64,000 nucleotides of DNA from Salinisphaera sp035690525 (GTDB lineage Bacteria; Pseudomonadota; Gammaproteobacteria; Nevskiales; Salinisphaeraceae). A program made the position numbers and the translations under genes. Positions 1 to 9,137 of this stretch are shown here, one piece after another; position 1 is the stretch's first letter, and the number at the start of each line of letters is the position of its first letter. The notes beneath the pieces are model-generated. The model was not told where the DNA came from. It was given only the letters and a program-made list of their open reading frames with translations, and searched no databases. The stretch lies in the NCBI RefSeq assembly GCF_035690525.1, contig NZ_DASSKM010000036.1:1-64000 (forward strand), read 5' to 3'.

Positions 1-1067
1 TTCTGATCATGGCCGGCGGAACCGGCGGGCACGTGTTCCCCGCCCTGGCGGTCGCCCGCGAGCTTATTGCGCGGGGGACGGCGGTGTCGTGGCTGGGCAC
101 GGCCGCCGGCATTGAGGCCCGTCTGGTGCCGGCCGCGGGGCTGACGCTGCATACCGTCGAGATCGGCGGCTTGCGCGGCAAGCATCTGACGACGCTGCTG
201 GCCGCGCCCACCACCATGACCCGGGCGCTGTGGCAGACGCGGCGCGTGCTCGGGGCCGTGCGCCCGGCGCTGGTCGTCGGCATGGGCGGCTTCGCCTCGG
301 GCCCGGGCGGGCTGATGGCGCGTCTCGGCGGAACGCCGCTGCTCATTCACGAACAAAACGCGGCCGCGGGGCTGACCAACCGCGTGCTCGCCCGGTTTGC
401 CGATACCGTACTGCAGGCGTTTCCGAATACTTTCGACGCGGCCCGCCGCCCGCGCACGGTCGGTAATCCGGTGCGCGCCGAGATACTCGGCCTGCCCGCG
501 CCCGCCGAGCGCTGGGCGCGGCGCGACGATGCCGTCCGGCTGCTCGTGCTCGGCGGCAGCGGCGGCGCCCTGGCGATCAACGAGCGCGTGCCGGCCGCGC
601 TGGCCCGGCTCGATCCGAATCGGCGGCCGCAGGTCCGGCACCAGGCCGGGCGTACGCTGGCCGCGGCCGAGGCGGCTTATGCCGAGCACGGCGTCGAGGC
701 TCGGCTCGAGGCGTTCATCGACGACATGGCCGGCGCCTACGCCTGGGCGGATCTCGTGATCTGTCGCGCGGGCGCGCTGACGGTGGCCGAGCTGGCGGGC
801 GCCGGCGTGGCCGCGTTGCTGGTGCCGTATCCGCACGCGGTGGACGATCACCAGCGCGCGAACGCCCGTTATCTGGTCGAGGCGGGCGCGGCGCGCCTGA
901 TCGACCAGAGCGAGCTCAGCGCGGACCGACTCGCGCGCGAACTCGCCGAACTGACCGGCGATCGCGCCGCGCTGTTAGAACGAGCCGAGGCCGCGCGCGC
1001 GGTCGCTTGGCGCGATTCGACGAACGATATCGTCGATGCCTGTTATCAGACCCTGGAGGCCGCATGA
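1..1067 (+). CDS. murG: MurG, UDP-GlcNAc:lipid I N-acetylglucosaminyltransferase (5' end outside window)
   Basis: MurG adds GlcNAc to lipid I on the inner face of the cytoplasmic membrane to form lipid II. The glycine-rich N-terminal loop GGTGGHVFP is present, followed by HEQN and the C-terminal donor-site stretch FIDDMAGAYAWADLVICRAG, all typical of MurG. The frame is already open at base 3, with Leu-Ile codons before the first ATG at 9. Family members usually have about ten residues before this motif, so the true start is probably just upstream of the window. The stop overlaps the murC start (ATGA), indicating translational coupling in the dcw cluster. Confidence 0.95.
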   Translation, partial: LIMAGGTGGHVFPALAVARELIARGTAVSWLGTAAGIEARLVPAAGLTLHTVEIGGLRGKHLTTLLAAPTTMTRALWQTRRVLGAVRPALVVGMGGFASGPGGLMARLGGTPLLIHEQNAAAGLTNRVLARFADTVLQAFPNTFDAARRPRTVGNPVRAEILGLPAPAERWARRDDAVRLLVLGGSGGALAINERVPAALARLDPNRRPQVRHQAGRTLAAAEAAYAEHGVEARLEAFIDDMAGAYAWADLVICRAGALTVAELAGAGVAALLVPYPHAVDDHQRANARYLVEAGAARLIDQSELSADRLARELAELTGDRAALLERAEAARAVAWRDSTNDIVDACYQTLEAA

Positions 1068-2518
1068 CAGCGCTGGGCGGGCCGGGGATGATCCAGAACT
1101 TCGAGCCGTTGATGCACCGGCCGATGCGCCGCGTGCGCACGGTGCATATGGTGGGCATCGGCGGCGTCGGCATGGCCGGCATCGCGCGCGTGCTGATCAA
1201 TCTCGGCTACCAGGTCACCGGCAGCGACCTCAAGGACAGCGCGACCACGCAGTCGCTGGCGGCGCTCGGCGCGATCATCTATCTCGGCCATGACGCCGCG
1301 CACGTGGCCGAGGCCGACGTGGTGGTGGTCTCGAGCGCGGTCGCCGCCGACAATCCGGAAGTGGCGGCCGCGCACGAGCGTTTGGTGCCGGTGGTGCGCC
1401 GCGCTGAAATGCTGGCCGAGCTGATGCGGTTTCGTTACGGCATCGCCGTGGCCGGCACCCACGGCAAGACCACGACTACGAGTCTGGTGGCCTCGCTGCT
1501 GGCCGACGGCCATCTCGACCCGACCTTCATCGTCGGCGGTAAGGTGCTCGCCGCGGGCTCGAACGCGCGCCTGGGCGAGGGGCCGTATCTGGTCGCCGAG
1601 GCCGACGAGTCGGACGCGTCGTTTTTATTCCTGACGCCGATGATGGCGATCGTCACCAACATCGATGCCGACCATCTGGAGACCTACGGCGGCGAGTTTT
1701 CCAGGCTCACCGACACCTTTGTCGAATTCCTGCACCACTTGCCGTTCTACGGCCTGGCGGTGTTGTGCGTGGATGACCCGGTCGTGCGCCGAATCCTGCC
1801 CGACGTCGGCCGCCCGATCACCACCTACGGCATCGACCACGACGCCGACTTCCGGGCCGAGAATCTGTGCTTCGACGGTACCGGAACGCGGTTTACGCTG
1901 CGCCACAACGGCGACGCCGGGTTCGATGTGCACCTCAATCTGCCGGGCCGGCACAACGTGCTCAATGCGCTGGCGGCGGCGGCCGTGGCCCACGAGCTGG
2001 GCGTCGACATGGCCTCGATCGGCGTCAGCCTGTCGAATTTCGCCGGCATTGGCCGGCGCTGCGAGGTGCACGGCGAGATCGACTTCGGCGGCAAATCGGC
2101 GCTGCTGGTCGACGACTACGGGCACCACCCGCGCGAACTGGCGTCGACCATCGCCGCGGCGCAGGCCGCCTGGTCGGATCGGCGGCTGGTGGTGGTGTTT
2201 CAGCCGCATCGTTTCACCCGTACCCGCGATTTGTTCGAGGACTTCGCCAAAGTGCTCGCCGATTTGGACGTGCTGGTGCTGTGCGAAGTCTATCCGGCCG
2301 GCGAAACGCCGATCACCGGCGCCGACGGCCGCGCGCTGGCGCGGGCGCTGCGCACACGCGGCCGGGTGGACCCGGTGTTCGTCGACGATGTTCATACGTT
2401 GCCCGCCGTGCTGGCGGGCGTGGTCGCCGACGGCGATGTGGTGCTCACCCTCGGCGCCGGCGATATCGGCGCCGTGGCGCAGCGGCTGGCGGCGGGCGCC
2501 GCGGGGACCGGGCGATGA
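1064..2518 (+). CDS. murC: MurC, UDP-N-acetylmuramate--L-alanine ligase
   Basis: This cytoplasmic ATP-dependent ligase adds the first amino acid, L-alanine, of the peptidoglycan stem peptide. The 484-aa product is close to the usual length (about 490). It has the N-terminal Rossmann-like motif GIGGVGMAGIA (residues 31-41), the ATP loop GTHGKTTTT (131-139), EADESDASF and the C-terminal DDYGHHP and FQPHRFTRT motifs of Mur ligases. The ATG at 1064 is chosen because it overlaps the murG stop as ATGA and gives the normal N-terminus; an upstream in-frame ATG lies inside murG. No ddl or murB follows; 112 bp of non-coding sequence leads to ftsQ. Confidence 0.96.
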   Translation: MTALGGPGMIQNFEPLMHRPMRRVRTVHMVGIGGVGMAGIARVLINLGYQVTGSDLKDSATTQSLAALGAIIYLGHDAAHVAEADVVVVSSAVAADNPEVAAAHERLVPVVRRAEMLAELMRFRYGIAVAGTHGKTTTTSLVASLLADGHLDPTFIVGGKVLAAGSNARLGEGPYLVAEADESDASFLFLTPMMAIVTNIDADHLETYGGEFSRLTDTFVEFLHHLPFYGLAVLCVDDPVVRRILPDVGRPITTYGIDHDADFRAENLCFDGTGTRFTLRHNGDAGFDVHLNLPGRHNVLNALAAAAVAHELGVDMASIGVSLSNFAGIGRRCEVHGEIDFGGKSALLVDDYGHHPRELASTIAAAQAAWSDRRLVVVFQPHRFTRTRDLFEDFAKVLADLDVLVLCEVYPAGETPITGADGRALARALRTRGRVDPVFVDDVHTLPAVLAGVVADGDVVLTLGAGDIGAVAQRLAAGAAGTGR

Positions 2519-2630
2519 GTCGGGCGGCGCGTTTGTACGACCGACAACCGGCGGCGCCCGCGTGCGCCGCGGCAAAGTTTGGCGTGCTCGGCCCCAAAGA
2601 GATTGGGGAACGGGCCGAGGAGGTAGGAAC

Positions 2631-3368
2631 ATGAGCTGGATCAATACACGGCGCCTGCGGGACGGCGTCATCGGCGCGGCCGTGTTGCTGGGCGTGGCCG
2701 CCTGTACCTGGCAAGGCATCAAGCCGGACGGTTCCGGTCCGCGACGGCTGTATATCAGCGGCCACTCGGCGCACGTCTCCGACCGGCAGATCGCCCAGAT
2801 CGCCGCGCCCTATCTCAAGGCGTCGTTCTTCGATGTCGACACCGAAGCGCTCAAGGCGCGCCTGGCGCGCGAGCCGTGGCTGACCGAACTGCGCGTGTCG
2901 CGCCACTGGCCGGACGGCGTGGTGGTGCATGTCGCCGATCACAAGCCGGTGGCGGCCTGGGGCGACAACAGCGTGCTGGCCGCCGACGGCCAAGTGTTCA
3001 CGCCGGATACGCGCCCCAAGGGGTTGGTCGAACTCGACGGGCCGGCCAAGGACAGCGCTAAAGTCTATGCACAATATCGTCGTCTATCCGGTATCCTCGC
3101 CGGCCATGGTGTGCATATTGCGTCGCTCAAATTGAACGCGCGCGGTGGCTGGCAGGCCCGCCTGGACAACGGACTCGAGCTTCGCCTCGGCCGCGAACAA
3201 CTCGCGGCCCGCATGCAGCGCTTTGTGCACTATGCGTTGGCGCGTCCTCTGGCTCAACAAGCCCTGGCCACGGCGGGCTACGTCGATTTGCGCTATAGCG
3301 ACGGTTTTGCCGTGGGCGGCAGCCGCCAACAGGCCGCCTCGGCGAGTCATGAGGAGTCAGTCGGATGA
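2631..3368 (+). CDS. ftsQ: FtsQ, cell division protein (POTRA domain)
   Basis: FtsQ is a bitopic inner-membrane protein that joins FtsB and FtsL in the divisome. The 245-aa product has a short cytoplasmic tail (MSWINTRRLRD), one hydrophobic segment at about residues 12-27, then a periplasmic POTRA region (RRLYISGHSAHVSDRQI) and the FtsQ beta domain (LAREPWLTELRVSRHWPDGV). A strong ribosome site (GAGGAGG) lies just before ATG 2631. Position between murC and ftsA fits. The VAAC sequence inside the membrane segment resembles a lipobox, but I read it as part of the anchor. The stop overlaps ftsA as ATGA. Confidence 0.92.
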   Translation: MSWINTRRLRDGVIGAAVLLGVAACTWQGIKPDGSGPRRLYISGHSAHVSDRQIAQIAAPYLKASFFDVDTEALKARLAREPWLTELRVSRHWPDGVVVHVADHKPVAAWGDNSVLAADGQVFTPDTRPKGLVELDGPAKDSAKVYAQYRRLSGILAGHGVHIASLKLNARGGWQARLDNGLELRLGREQLAARMQRFVHYALARPLAQQALATAGYVDLRYSDGFAVGGSRQQAASASHEESVG

Positions 3369-4600
3369 GCAAACGCCCGGAACAGAATCTCATCGTCGGC
3401 TTGGATATCGGTACGTCGAAGGTGGCGTGCATCGTCGCCGAGTCCAATGACGGCAGGCTCGAGATCATCGGCCTGGGCAGCGCGCCGTCGAAGGGCATGA
3501 AGAAGGGCATGGTGGTCAACATCGAATCGACCACCGATTCGATTCGCCGCGCGGTCGAGGAAGCCGAGTTGATGGCCGGCTGCCGTATCGCCTCGGTGCA
3601 CTGCGGCATCTCGGGCGCGCATGTCCGCTCGCTCAACTCGCACGGCATCGTCGCGGTACGCAACAAGGAAGTCACCGAATCGGATATCGAGCGCGTGATC
3701 GACGCGGCCTGCGCGGTCGCGATTCCGGCCGATCAGAAGATACTGCATGTCCTGCCGCAGGAATTCGCGGTCGACGATAACGAGGGCATCCAGGAGCCGG
3801 TCGGTATGTCCGGGGTGCGGCTCGAGGCCAAGGTGCATATCGTGACCGGTGCGGTGACTTCGGCGCACAACATCCAGAAATGCGTCGCGCGCTGCGGGCT
3901 GGAGGTTTCCAAGCTGTCGCTGGAGCAATTGGCCTCGTCGTACGCCGTGCTCACCGAGGACGAAAAGGATCTCGGCGTGGCGTTGGTCGATATCGGCGGC
4001 GGGACATCGGATATAGCCGTGTTCGTCAACGGCTCGATCCGCCACACGGCGGTGATTCCGATTGCCGGCGATCAGGTCACCAACGATATTGCGGTGGCGC
4101 TGCGCACGCCGACCCAGCACGCCGAGCAGATTAAGATCCGTTACGGCTGCGCGCTACCGGAGCTGATCGCCGACGACGACGCCATCGAGGTGCCCAGCGT
4201 CGGCGAGCGCCCGCCCCGGCGGCTGTCGCGCTACACCCTGGCCGAGGTGATCAAGCCCCGATACGAAGAACTGTTCATGCTGATCCACAAGGAACTGGTA
4301 CGTTCCGGTTTCGAGGATTTGCTGGCCGGCGGCGTCGTGATCACCGGCGGCTCCTCCAAGATGGAAGGGCTGACCGATCTGGCCGAAGAGGTCTTTCATA
4401 TGTCGGTGCGACTGGGCACGCCGCAAAAGGTGCAGGGCCTGTCCGACGTGGTGCGCAATCCGATCCACGCCACCGGGGTGGGGCTGCTGGAGTTCGGTCA
4501 TCGCACGCAATCCAAGGGCGGCATGCACATGCCGGTCCAGGACAACACATTCGCCCAGGTCTGGGAACGCATGAAGGCCTGGTTCCAGGGCAATTTCTAG
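3365..4600 (+). CDS. ftsA: FtsA, actin-like divisome protein
   Basis: FtsA is an actin-fold ATPase that tethers FtsZ to the membrane and recruits later division proteins. The 411-aa product starts with VGLDIGTSKVACIV (phosphate-1 motif) and has ALVDIGGGTSDIAVF (phosphate-2) and GVVITGGSSKMEGL (adenosine motif). The C-terminal end (FAQVWERMKAWFQGNF) is the amphipathic membrane-targeting helix. The start ATG overlaps the ftsQ stop. An 85-bp gap precedes ftsZ. Confidence 0.97.
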   Translation: MSKRPEQNLIVGLDIGTSKVACIVAESNDGRLEIIGLGSAPSKGMKKGMVVNIESTTDSIRRAVEEAELMAGCRIASVHCGISGAHVRSLNSHGIVAVRNKEVTESDIERVIDAACAVAIPADQKILHVLPQEFAVDDNEGIQEPVGMSGVRLEAKVHIVTGAVTSAHNIQKCVARCGLEVSKLSLEQLASSYAVLTEDEKDLGVALVDIGGGTSDIAVFVNGSIRHTAVIPIAGDQVTNDIAVALRTPTQHAEQIKIRYGCALPELIADDDAIEVPSVGERPPRRLSRYTLAEVIKPRYEELFMLIHKELVRSGFEDLLAGGVVITGGSSKMEGLTDLAEEVFHMSVRLGTPQKVQGLSDVVRNPIHATGVGLLEFGHRTQSKGGMHMPVQDNTFAQVWERMKAWFQGNF

Positions 4601-4685
4601 AGGGTTTCCGGGACGATCGTTCGGGGCACGAGGGACGCAAACGATTTTCCGCAAGGAAAAAGCAGGGCAACGCAAGAGGTACAAC

Positions 4686-5837
4686 ATGCCAGAAGTATTC
4701 GAGTTCGCGGATCAGACCAATACCCAGGCTGTCATCAAGGTCATCGGTGTCGGCGGTGGCGGCAGCAACACCGTAAACCAGATGGTCGCCGGCGGTATCC
4801 AGGGTGTGGATTTCATCTGTGCCAACACCGACGCTCAGCATTTGGAGCGCTGTAACGCCGACGTGTTGGTGCAACTCGGCCTGAACGTCACCCGCGGCCT
4901 CGGCGCGGGCGCCGATCCGGCCGTCGGTCGTCAGGCCGCCGAAGAGGACCGCGATCGCATCCGCGAGTCCATCGAGGGCGCCGACATGCTGTTCATTACC
5001 GTCGGCATGGGCGGCGGCACCGGCACGGGTGCGGCGCCGGTGGTTGCCGAGATCGCGCGCGAGATGGGTATTCTGACGCTCGCCGTGGTCACCAAGCCGT
5101 TTCCGTTCGAGCGCGGCAGGCGCATGGAAGTGGCCCAGCGCGGTATCGATGAGCTCGGCGGTTTCGTCGATTCGCTGATCGTGATTCCAAACGAGAAGCT
5201 GCTGACCGCGCTCGGCCGTTCGATCACGCTCAAGAACGCCTTCCAGGCCGCCAACAACGTGCTGCACAACGCGGTGCAGGGTATTTCCGACCTGATTACC
5301 CGTCCGGGCATGCTCAACGTCGACTTCGCTGACGTGCGCAAGGTCATGAGCGTACAGGGTATGGCGATGATGGGCCGGGCCTCGGCCAAGGGCGAGGATC
5401 GGGCCCGCGAGGCGGCCGAAGCCGCGCTGGCGTCCCCGTTGCTCGACGATCTGTCGCTGCACGGCGCGCAAGGCCTGCTGGTCAACGTCACCGGCGACGA
5501 GAATCTCGGCATTCACGAGTTCCAGATCGTCAACGAGGTGGTGGCGGAAATGGGCGGCGACAACGCCGAGGTGATCATCGGCATGGCCGAGGATCCGGAA
5601 GCCGGCGACGAGATCACGGTCACGGTGGTCGCGACCGGTCTCGGCCAGCAGCAGATTGAGCGCGAGGCGCCGGCGCCGCAGGCGATCAAGCGCGATGCCG
5701 CCGGGCAGATGCGTTACGAGGATCTGGACCGGCCGACGGTGATCCGGCAGTCGCCGCGCCAGGGCAATCGCGAGAGCACGGCCGTCGACATGGATTATTT
5801 CGACGTGCCGGCGTTCCTGCGTAACCAGGCCGACTGA
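4686..5837 (+). CDS. ftsZ: FtsZ, tubulin-like division GTPase
   Basis: FtsZ polymerises into the cytokinetic ring at mid-cell. The 383-aa product carries the tubulin signature GMGGGTGTGAAPVVAEIA and the N-terminal GVGGGGSNTVNQM motif. It ends in the conserved C-terminal peptide DVPAFLRNQAD, which binds FtsA, ZipA and ZapD; a ZapD homologue is encoded at 34446-35216. The ribosome site AAGAGGT lies eight bases before ATG 4686. A GC-rich hairpin follows the stop. Confidence 0.98.
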   Translation: MPEVFEFADQTNTQAVIKVIGVGGGGSNTVNQMVAGGIQGVDFICANTDAQHLERCNADVLVQLGLNVTRGLGAGADPAVGRQAAEEDRDRIRESIEGADMLFITVGMGGGTGTGAAPVVAEIAREMGILTLAVVTKPFPFERGRRMEVAQRGIDELGGFVDSLIVIPNEKLLTALGRSITLKNAFQAANNVLHNAVQGISDLITRPGMLNVDFADVRKVMSVQGMAMMGRASAKGEDRAREAAEAALASPLLDDLSLHGAQGLLVNVTGDENLGIHEFQIVNEVVAEMGGDNAEVIIGMAEDPEAGDEITVTVVATGLGQQQIEREAPAPQAIKRDAAGQMRYEDLDRPTVIRQSPRQGNRESTAVDMDYFDVPAFLRNQAD

Positions 5838-5862
5838 CACGATACGACTCTGCTGCGTTGCC

Positions 5863-5904
5863 GGCACGCCGCCGCCGATTCTCATGAACCGGCGGTGGCG
5901 TGCC
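5863..5904 (+). terminator. GC-rich hairpin after ftsZ, possible terminator or attenuator
   Basis: The arms at 5863-5877 and 5890-5904 are complementary at 14 of 15 positions, around a 12-nt loop. There is no T-run directly after the stem, so it may attenuate or stabilise the ftsZ transcript rather than end it fully. The rest of the 264-bp ftsZ-lpxC gap is AT-richer and probably holds the lpxC promoter, but I cannot pick -35 and -10 boxes with confidence. Confidence 0.45.
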
Positions 5905-6101
5905 ACCAAAGTGTTACACTACACGGCTTTTTCGCCGCGACATAAATCGAAAACAGTCGAATACAACCGGATTAAGTCCGAGTTAATGCACTGTTTCTAG
6001 ACTGATAAGCAATACATAACAAATCATTGTGACGGGCTGATGACGGCCGCACCGGAACCGCCCGCCATAAATCGCCAGAAGAATGGCCAGGGAAGACGCA
6101 C

Positions 6102-7031
6102 ATGCTTTTACAGCGTACGCTCAAGAATCCGATCCGCGCCACCGGCGTCGGCCTGCACACGGGTCAGAAGGTCTATATGACGTTGCGCCCGGCCGCCGCG
6201 GATCAAGGCATCGTCTTCCGTCGCACCGATCTCGAGCCGGTTGTCGACGTGCGTGCCGGCGCCTTCACGGTCGGCGATACCATGCTGGCCACCACGCTTG
6301 TCAACGAAAAAGGCGTGCGTATCAAGACAGTGGAACATTTATTATCGGCCATGGCGGGCCTCGGAATCGATAATGCAATCGTCGAATTGTCCGCCGACGA
6401 ATTACCGATTATGGACGGTAGCGCGGGGCCGTTCGTGTTTTTGATCCAGTCCGCGGGCATCCAGGAGCTTAACGCACCCAAGCGTTTCATTCGCGTAAAA
6501 CGGTCGGTCGAAGTCACCGACGGCGACAAGTGGGCGCGCTTCGATCCGTTCGACGGCTTCAAGGTGAGCTTCGCGATCGATTTTGATCATCCGGCGTTCG
6601 CCGAGGAAACCCAGACCGCGACGGTGGATTTCTCCACCACGTCCTTCGTTCGGGAAGTCAGCCGGGCGCGCACCTTCGGCTTCATGCGGGATATCGAGTA
6701 TCTGCGCTCGAACGATCTGGCGCGTGGCGGCTCGATGGATAACGCCGTGGTGCTGGACGATTATCGCGTGTTGAACGCCGACGGTTTGCGCTACGACAAC
6801 GAGTTCGTCCGCCACAAGATTTTGGACGCCATCGGCGATCTGTATCTGCTGGGCAGCGGCCTGATCGGCAGTTATTCCGGCTACAAGTCGGGTCATGCGC
6901 TCAACAACAAGCTCGTCCGCGCCTTGCTGAAGCAGGACAAGGCCTGGGAAGAAACGACCTACGAAGACAGCGAGGCCTTGCCCATCTCCTACATCAACGC
7001 ACGCCCGGCGGCGGCCGCCGCCGCGGCCTGA
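6102..7031 (+). CDS. lpxC: LpxC, UDP-3-O-acyl-N-acetylglucosamine deacetylase
   Basis: LpxC is the zinc hydrolase that commits UDP-acyl-GlcNAc to lipid A synthesis in the cytoplasm. The 309-aa product has the metal and catalytic residues in place: TVEHLLSAM (His79), ELPIMDGSA, RHKILDAIGDLYLLG and YKSGHALNNKLV. It ends in an alanine-rich tail (RPAAAAAAA) instead of the usual short C-terminus. Position after ftsZ is standard. In pseudomonads the next genes are a DUF721 (DciA) gene and secA; here they lie 21 kb away, beyond a large lipid-gene block. Confidence 0.97.
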   Translation: MLLQRTLKNPIRATGVGLHTGQKVYMTLRPAAADQGIVFRRTDLEPVVDVRAGAFTVGDTMLATTLVNEKGVRIKTVEHLLSAMAGLGIDNAIVELSADELPIMDGSAGPFVFLIQSAGIQELNAPKRFIRVKRSVEVTDGDKWARFDPFDGFKVSFAIDFDHPAFAEETQTATVDFSTTSFVREVSRARTFGFMRDIEYLRSNDLARGGSMDNAVVLDDYRVLNADGLRYDNEFVRHKILDAIGDLYLLGSGLIGSYSGYKSGHALNNKLVRALLKQDKAWEETTYEDSEALPISYINARPAAAAAAA

Positions 7032-7085
7032 GCGCGCCTCGATTCCGCTCGCCTGCGGCCCGCGCCGACTCTTTAGGTGCGCCGG

Positions 7086-8036
7086 CTAGCGGAGCACGCC
7101 GTCGCGGTAGAGCCGCCAGAGTAGCGGCCAGGCATAGATCAAGGGATAGCGCCGCAGGCGGGGCGTGACCTCGATGGCCACGCCGGTGTGACGCTCGAGT
7201 TTCCAGGCGCCGTAGTCCACCGCGTTGTCGAAAGTGAAGCAGGCCTTGGCCAGGCGCAACACGGATACCACACGCCCGGCCGGCGCTCGAACACGCCAGG
7301 CGCGTAGCGCGCGCCGGCGCTGGCCCGCAGTGGGTTTCCATTCGATGCGGCCGTCATCGCGCTGGACGACCGGAAAGGCGAGCCGGGGTCGTGCCGCGTG
7401 CAGCCGGCGCGCGTACTCCGGGCGGTCGTGCCCGGCGATACGCAGCCCGCGCTCGCCGCTTTCGGTGCGCAGTTCGCCGCCGTAGCTCAGCGCCAGCGCG
7501 GCGCCGAAGGCCTCGGCGGGCAGCCTCGGCGGTTGCAGGGCGGGCAGACTTTCATCGAGAAGCGTGATCACCGCCCGGCCGCAGCAGGCGCGTACGGTCC
7601 GGCGAATCTCGTCGTTGGCGGCGTAGACGATCGCGACCGGCTGCGCAAAACGGCCCCATAGGCTGGACAAGCGCCCGTGCGCCACGCCGTGGCGCAGATC
7701 GTCGAGCGCCACGACCGCGTATTTACAGCGCAGCGTGACGGTTTTCGTCGGGCATTCCAGGTAGTAGACGTTGGGCGGCAGCAATCGATTGGCCACCGCC
7801 GACACCGGACTGACGTGGGCCGCCCGATAGCGATCGACCAGCACATAAAAATCGACCAGCCCCGCGCTCGGATTGCCGCTGCGCAAACACGAGCCGTAGT
7901 AAACGACGGCGCGTACCGACTGACGATGCCGGCGCCGGATCATGTCGATGAGCGGGGCCAGCGCTTCGGCCTGATCCGTCTCGCAAGGGCCGGCAATCTC
8001 CCGGTAGGCGGCGCTATCGGCGGGCAGTTCGGGCAT
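7086..8036 (-). CDS. Tam41-like nucleotidyltransferase (phosphatidate/CDP-lipid type)
   Basis: The 316-aa product resembles the Tam41/MMP37 family, whose mitochondrial members make CDP-diacylglycerol from phosphatidate and CTP. Visible similarities are the nucleotidyltransferase motif YYGSCLRSG...VDFYVLVD (Gly48-Ser49, Asp62, Asp68), NVYYLE, KYAVVALDDL, GRFAQPVAIVYA, LPAEAF and ALSYGGELR, in the same order as Tam41. It is the last gene of a minus-strand operon, seven bases after the lipid-kinase gene. I infer a cytidylyl transfer to a phosphorylated lipid, possibly ceramide-1-phosphate made by the kinase upstream, but the substrate is unproven. It faces lpxC convergently across 54 bp. Confidence 0.6.
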   Translation of the reverse strand: MPELPADSAAYREIAGPCETDQAEALAPLIDMIRRRHRQSVRAVVYYGSCLRSGNPSAGLVDFYVLVDRYRAAHVSPVSAVANRLLPPNVYYLECPTKTVTLRCKYAVVALDDLRHGVAHGRLSSLWGRFAQPVAIVYAANDEIRRTVRACCGRAVITLLDESLPALQPPRLPAEAFGAALALSYGGELRTESGERGLRIAGHDRPEYARRLHAARPRLAFPVVQRDDGRIEWKPTAGQRRRALRAWRVRAPAGRVVSVLRLAKACFTFDNAVDYGAWKLERHTGVAIEVTPRLRRYPLIYAWPLLWRLYRDGVLR

Positions 8037-8043
8037 ATCGCGC

Positions 8044-9048
8044 CTACAGGCTCAGAAACGGCAGGCGGCCGGCCACCGACAGGCGCACCGGGCCATCGCC
8101 CGGGCGGCTGTGGTGAAACTCGCCGTCGACGATGAAACCGTCGTCGAACTCGAGCCGCAGTTCGCGGCTGTTGTGGCTGACGTAGCCGGCATCTTTCGCG
8201 CCCCCGCCGAGCCCGGGCGACCAGCCACGGGCCACGAACGGCAGACGCAGCAGAAAACGCGAAGCATTCTGGCTTACCGCGGTCCAGGCGATCGGCGCGG
8301 ATTCGGCGCCCCAGAACGGACGAAAGCCCAACACCAGCCGGCCCAGAGTCGAGGCCACGAACAACAACGTCGGATCGTCGAGCGCGCGGCCGGCGTCGTC
8401 GGTCAGACGCACCCGCGTGGGTGCGAAGTAGCGCCGGTCCCGTAGCGCCACGGATTTGAGAAAACGCAGGAAGGCCAGGCTCGGACCGACCTCGCCGCGC
8501 AGGCCGACGCTATGCAGACGGTTTTGGGTGTACTGGACCGCGTGATGGATCGCGCCGGCGCCGAAGAACATGCCGCAGATCGGGGCCTGGCCGTCCGAGG
8601 CCTGGATCCGCAGTACCGCCCGATCGGCGATTGTCGCCCGGGTGGTCGCCCGGGCCGATGTCCCTCCGGCCGCCCAATCCAGCAGTGGCTGCCAGCCGTG
8701 CCGACGCACGTCGACGAAGCCGACGTCGCGTGCGGTCATGTTGGTGCTGCCGGTGGGCACGAGCGCGAGCACCGGCGGTGTATCGAAATGGTCGGCGAGC
8801 AATACGTGGCTCAGCACGCATTGCACCGTGCCGTCGCCCCCGGCCACCGCGAGCGCGTTCACGCCGTGGGCGGCGAGTTCGGCCACCGCGGCGCCGATCT
8901 CGTCCGGCCGGTTGGCCTCGATGGCGGGCACGTCGGTGGGCACCGGATGCCGGCCCCAGCGCCGCCGGTGGCGCCCGCTCTGCGAGTTGTAGATGATGCC
9001 CAGTCGCCGCGGCGCGGGCGACGCGGACGATCGTTCGGGTTCGGCCAT
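8044..9048 (-). CDS. Diacylglycerol/ceramide kinase-like lipid kinase
   Basis: The 334-aa product has the DAGK catalytic fold: LGIIYNSQSG near the N-terminus, the ATP-binding GGDGT motif at residues 70-74, LVPTGSTNMTARDVG, and a C-terminal beta domain with FDDGFIVDGEFHH. This family phosphorylates lipid hydroxyls with ATP (diacylglycerol, sphingosine, ceramide). In Caulobacter a member encoded in the sphingolipid locus is a ceramide kinase (CpgB). Because the neighbours here are sphingolipid genes, ceramide is the likeliest substrate (inference). The start ATG is at 9048; 89 bp containing a short direct repeat separate it from the gene upstream. Confidence 0.7.
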   Translation of the reverse strand: MAEPERSSASPAPRRLGIIYNSQSGRHRRRWGRHPVPTDVPAIEANRPDEIGAAVAELAAHGVNALAVAGGDGTVQCVLSHVLLADHFDTPPVLALVPTGSTNMTARDVGFVDVRRHGWQPLLDWAAGGTSARATTRATIADRAVLRIQASDGQAPICGMFFGAGAIHHAVQYTQNRLHSVGLRGEVGPSLAFLRFLKSVALRDRRYFAPTRVRLTDDAGRALDDPTLLFVASTLGRLVLGFRPFWGAESAPIAWTAVSQNASRFLLRLPFVARGWSPGLGGGAKDAGYVSHNSRELRLEFDDGFIVDGEFHHSRPGDGPVRLSVAGRLPFLSL

Positions 9049-9137
9049 CGGCGGGTCGGCGCTCGGTAAAAGTGCTTAGTCTATCGTAGTCTATCGCGGC
9101 AATTGCCGGGGTACGCCGGTGATCCGGACGGCCAGGT

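Noticed and set aside
2631..2710. FtsQ as a lipoprotein because of a VAAC sequence
   Set aside because: The Cys is inside a membrane anchor of a classic FtsQ; no FtsQ is known to be lipidated.
1625..2722. Long antisense frames over murC, ftsA and ftsZ
   Set aside because: These are GC-driven mirror frames of well-identified genes.
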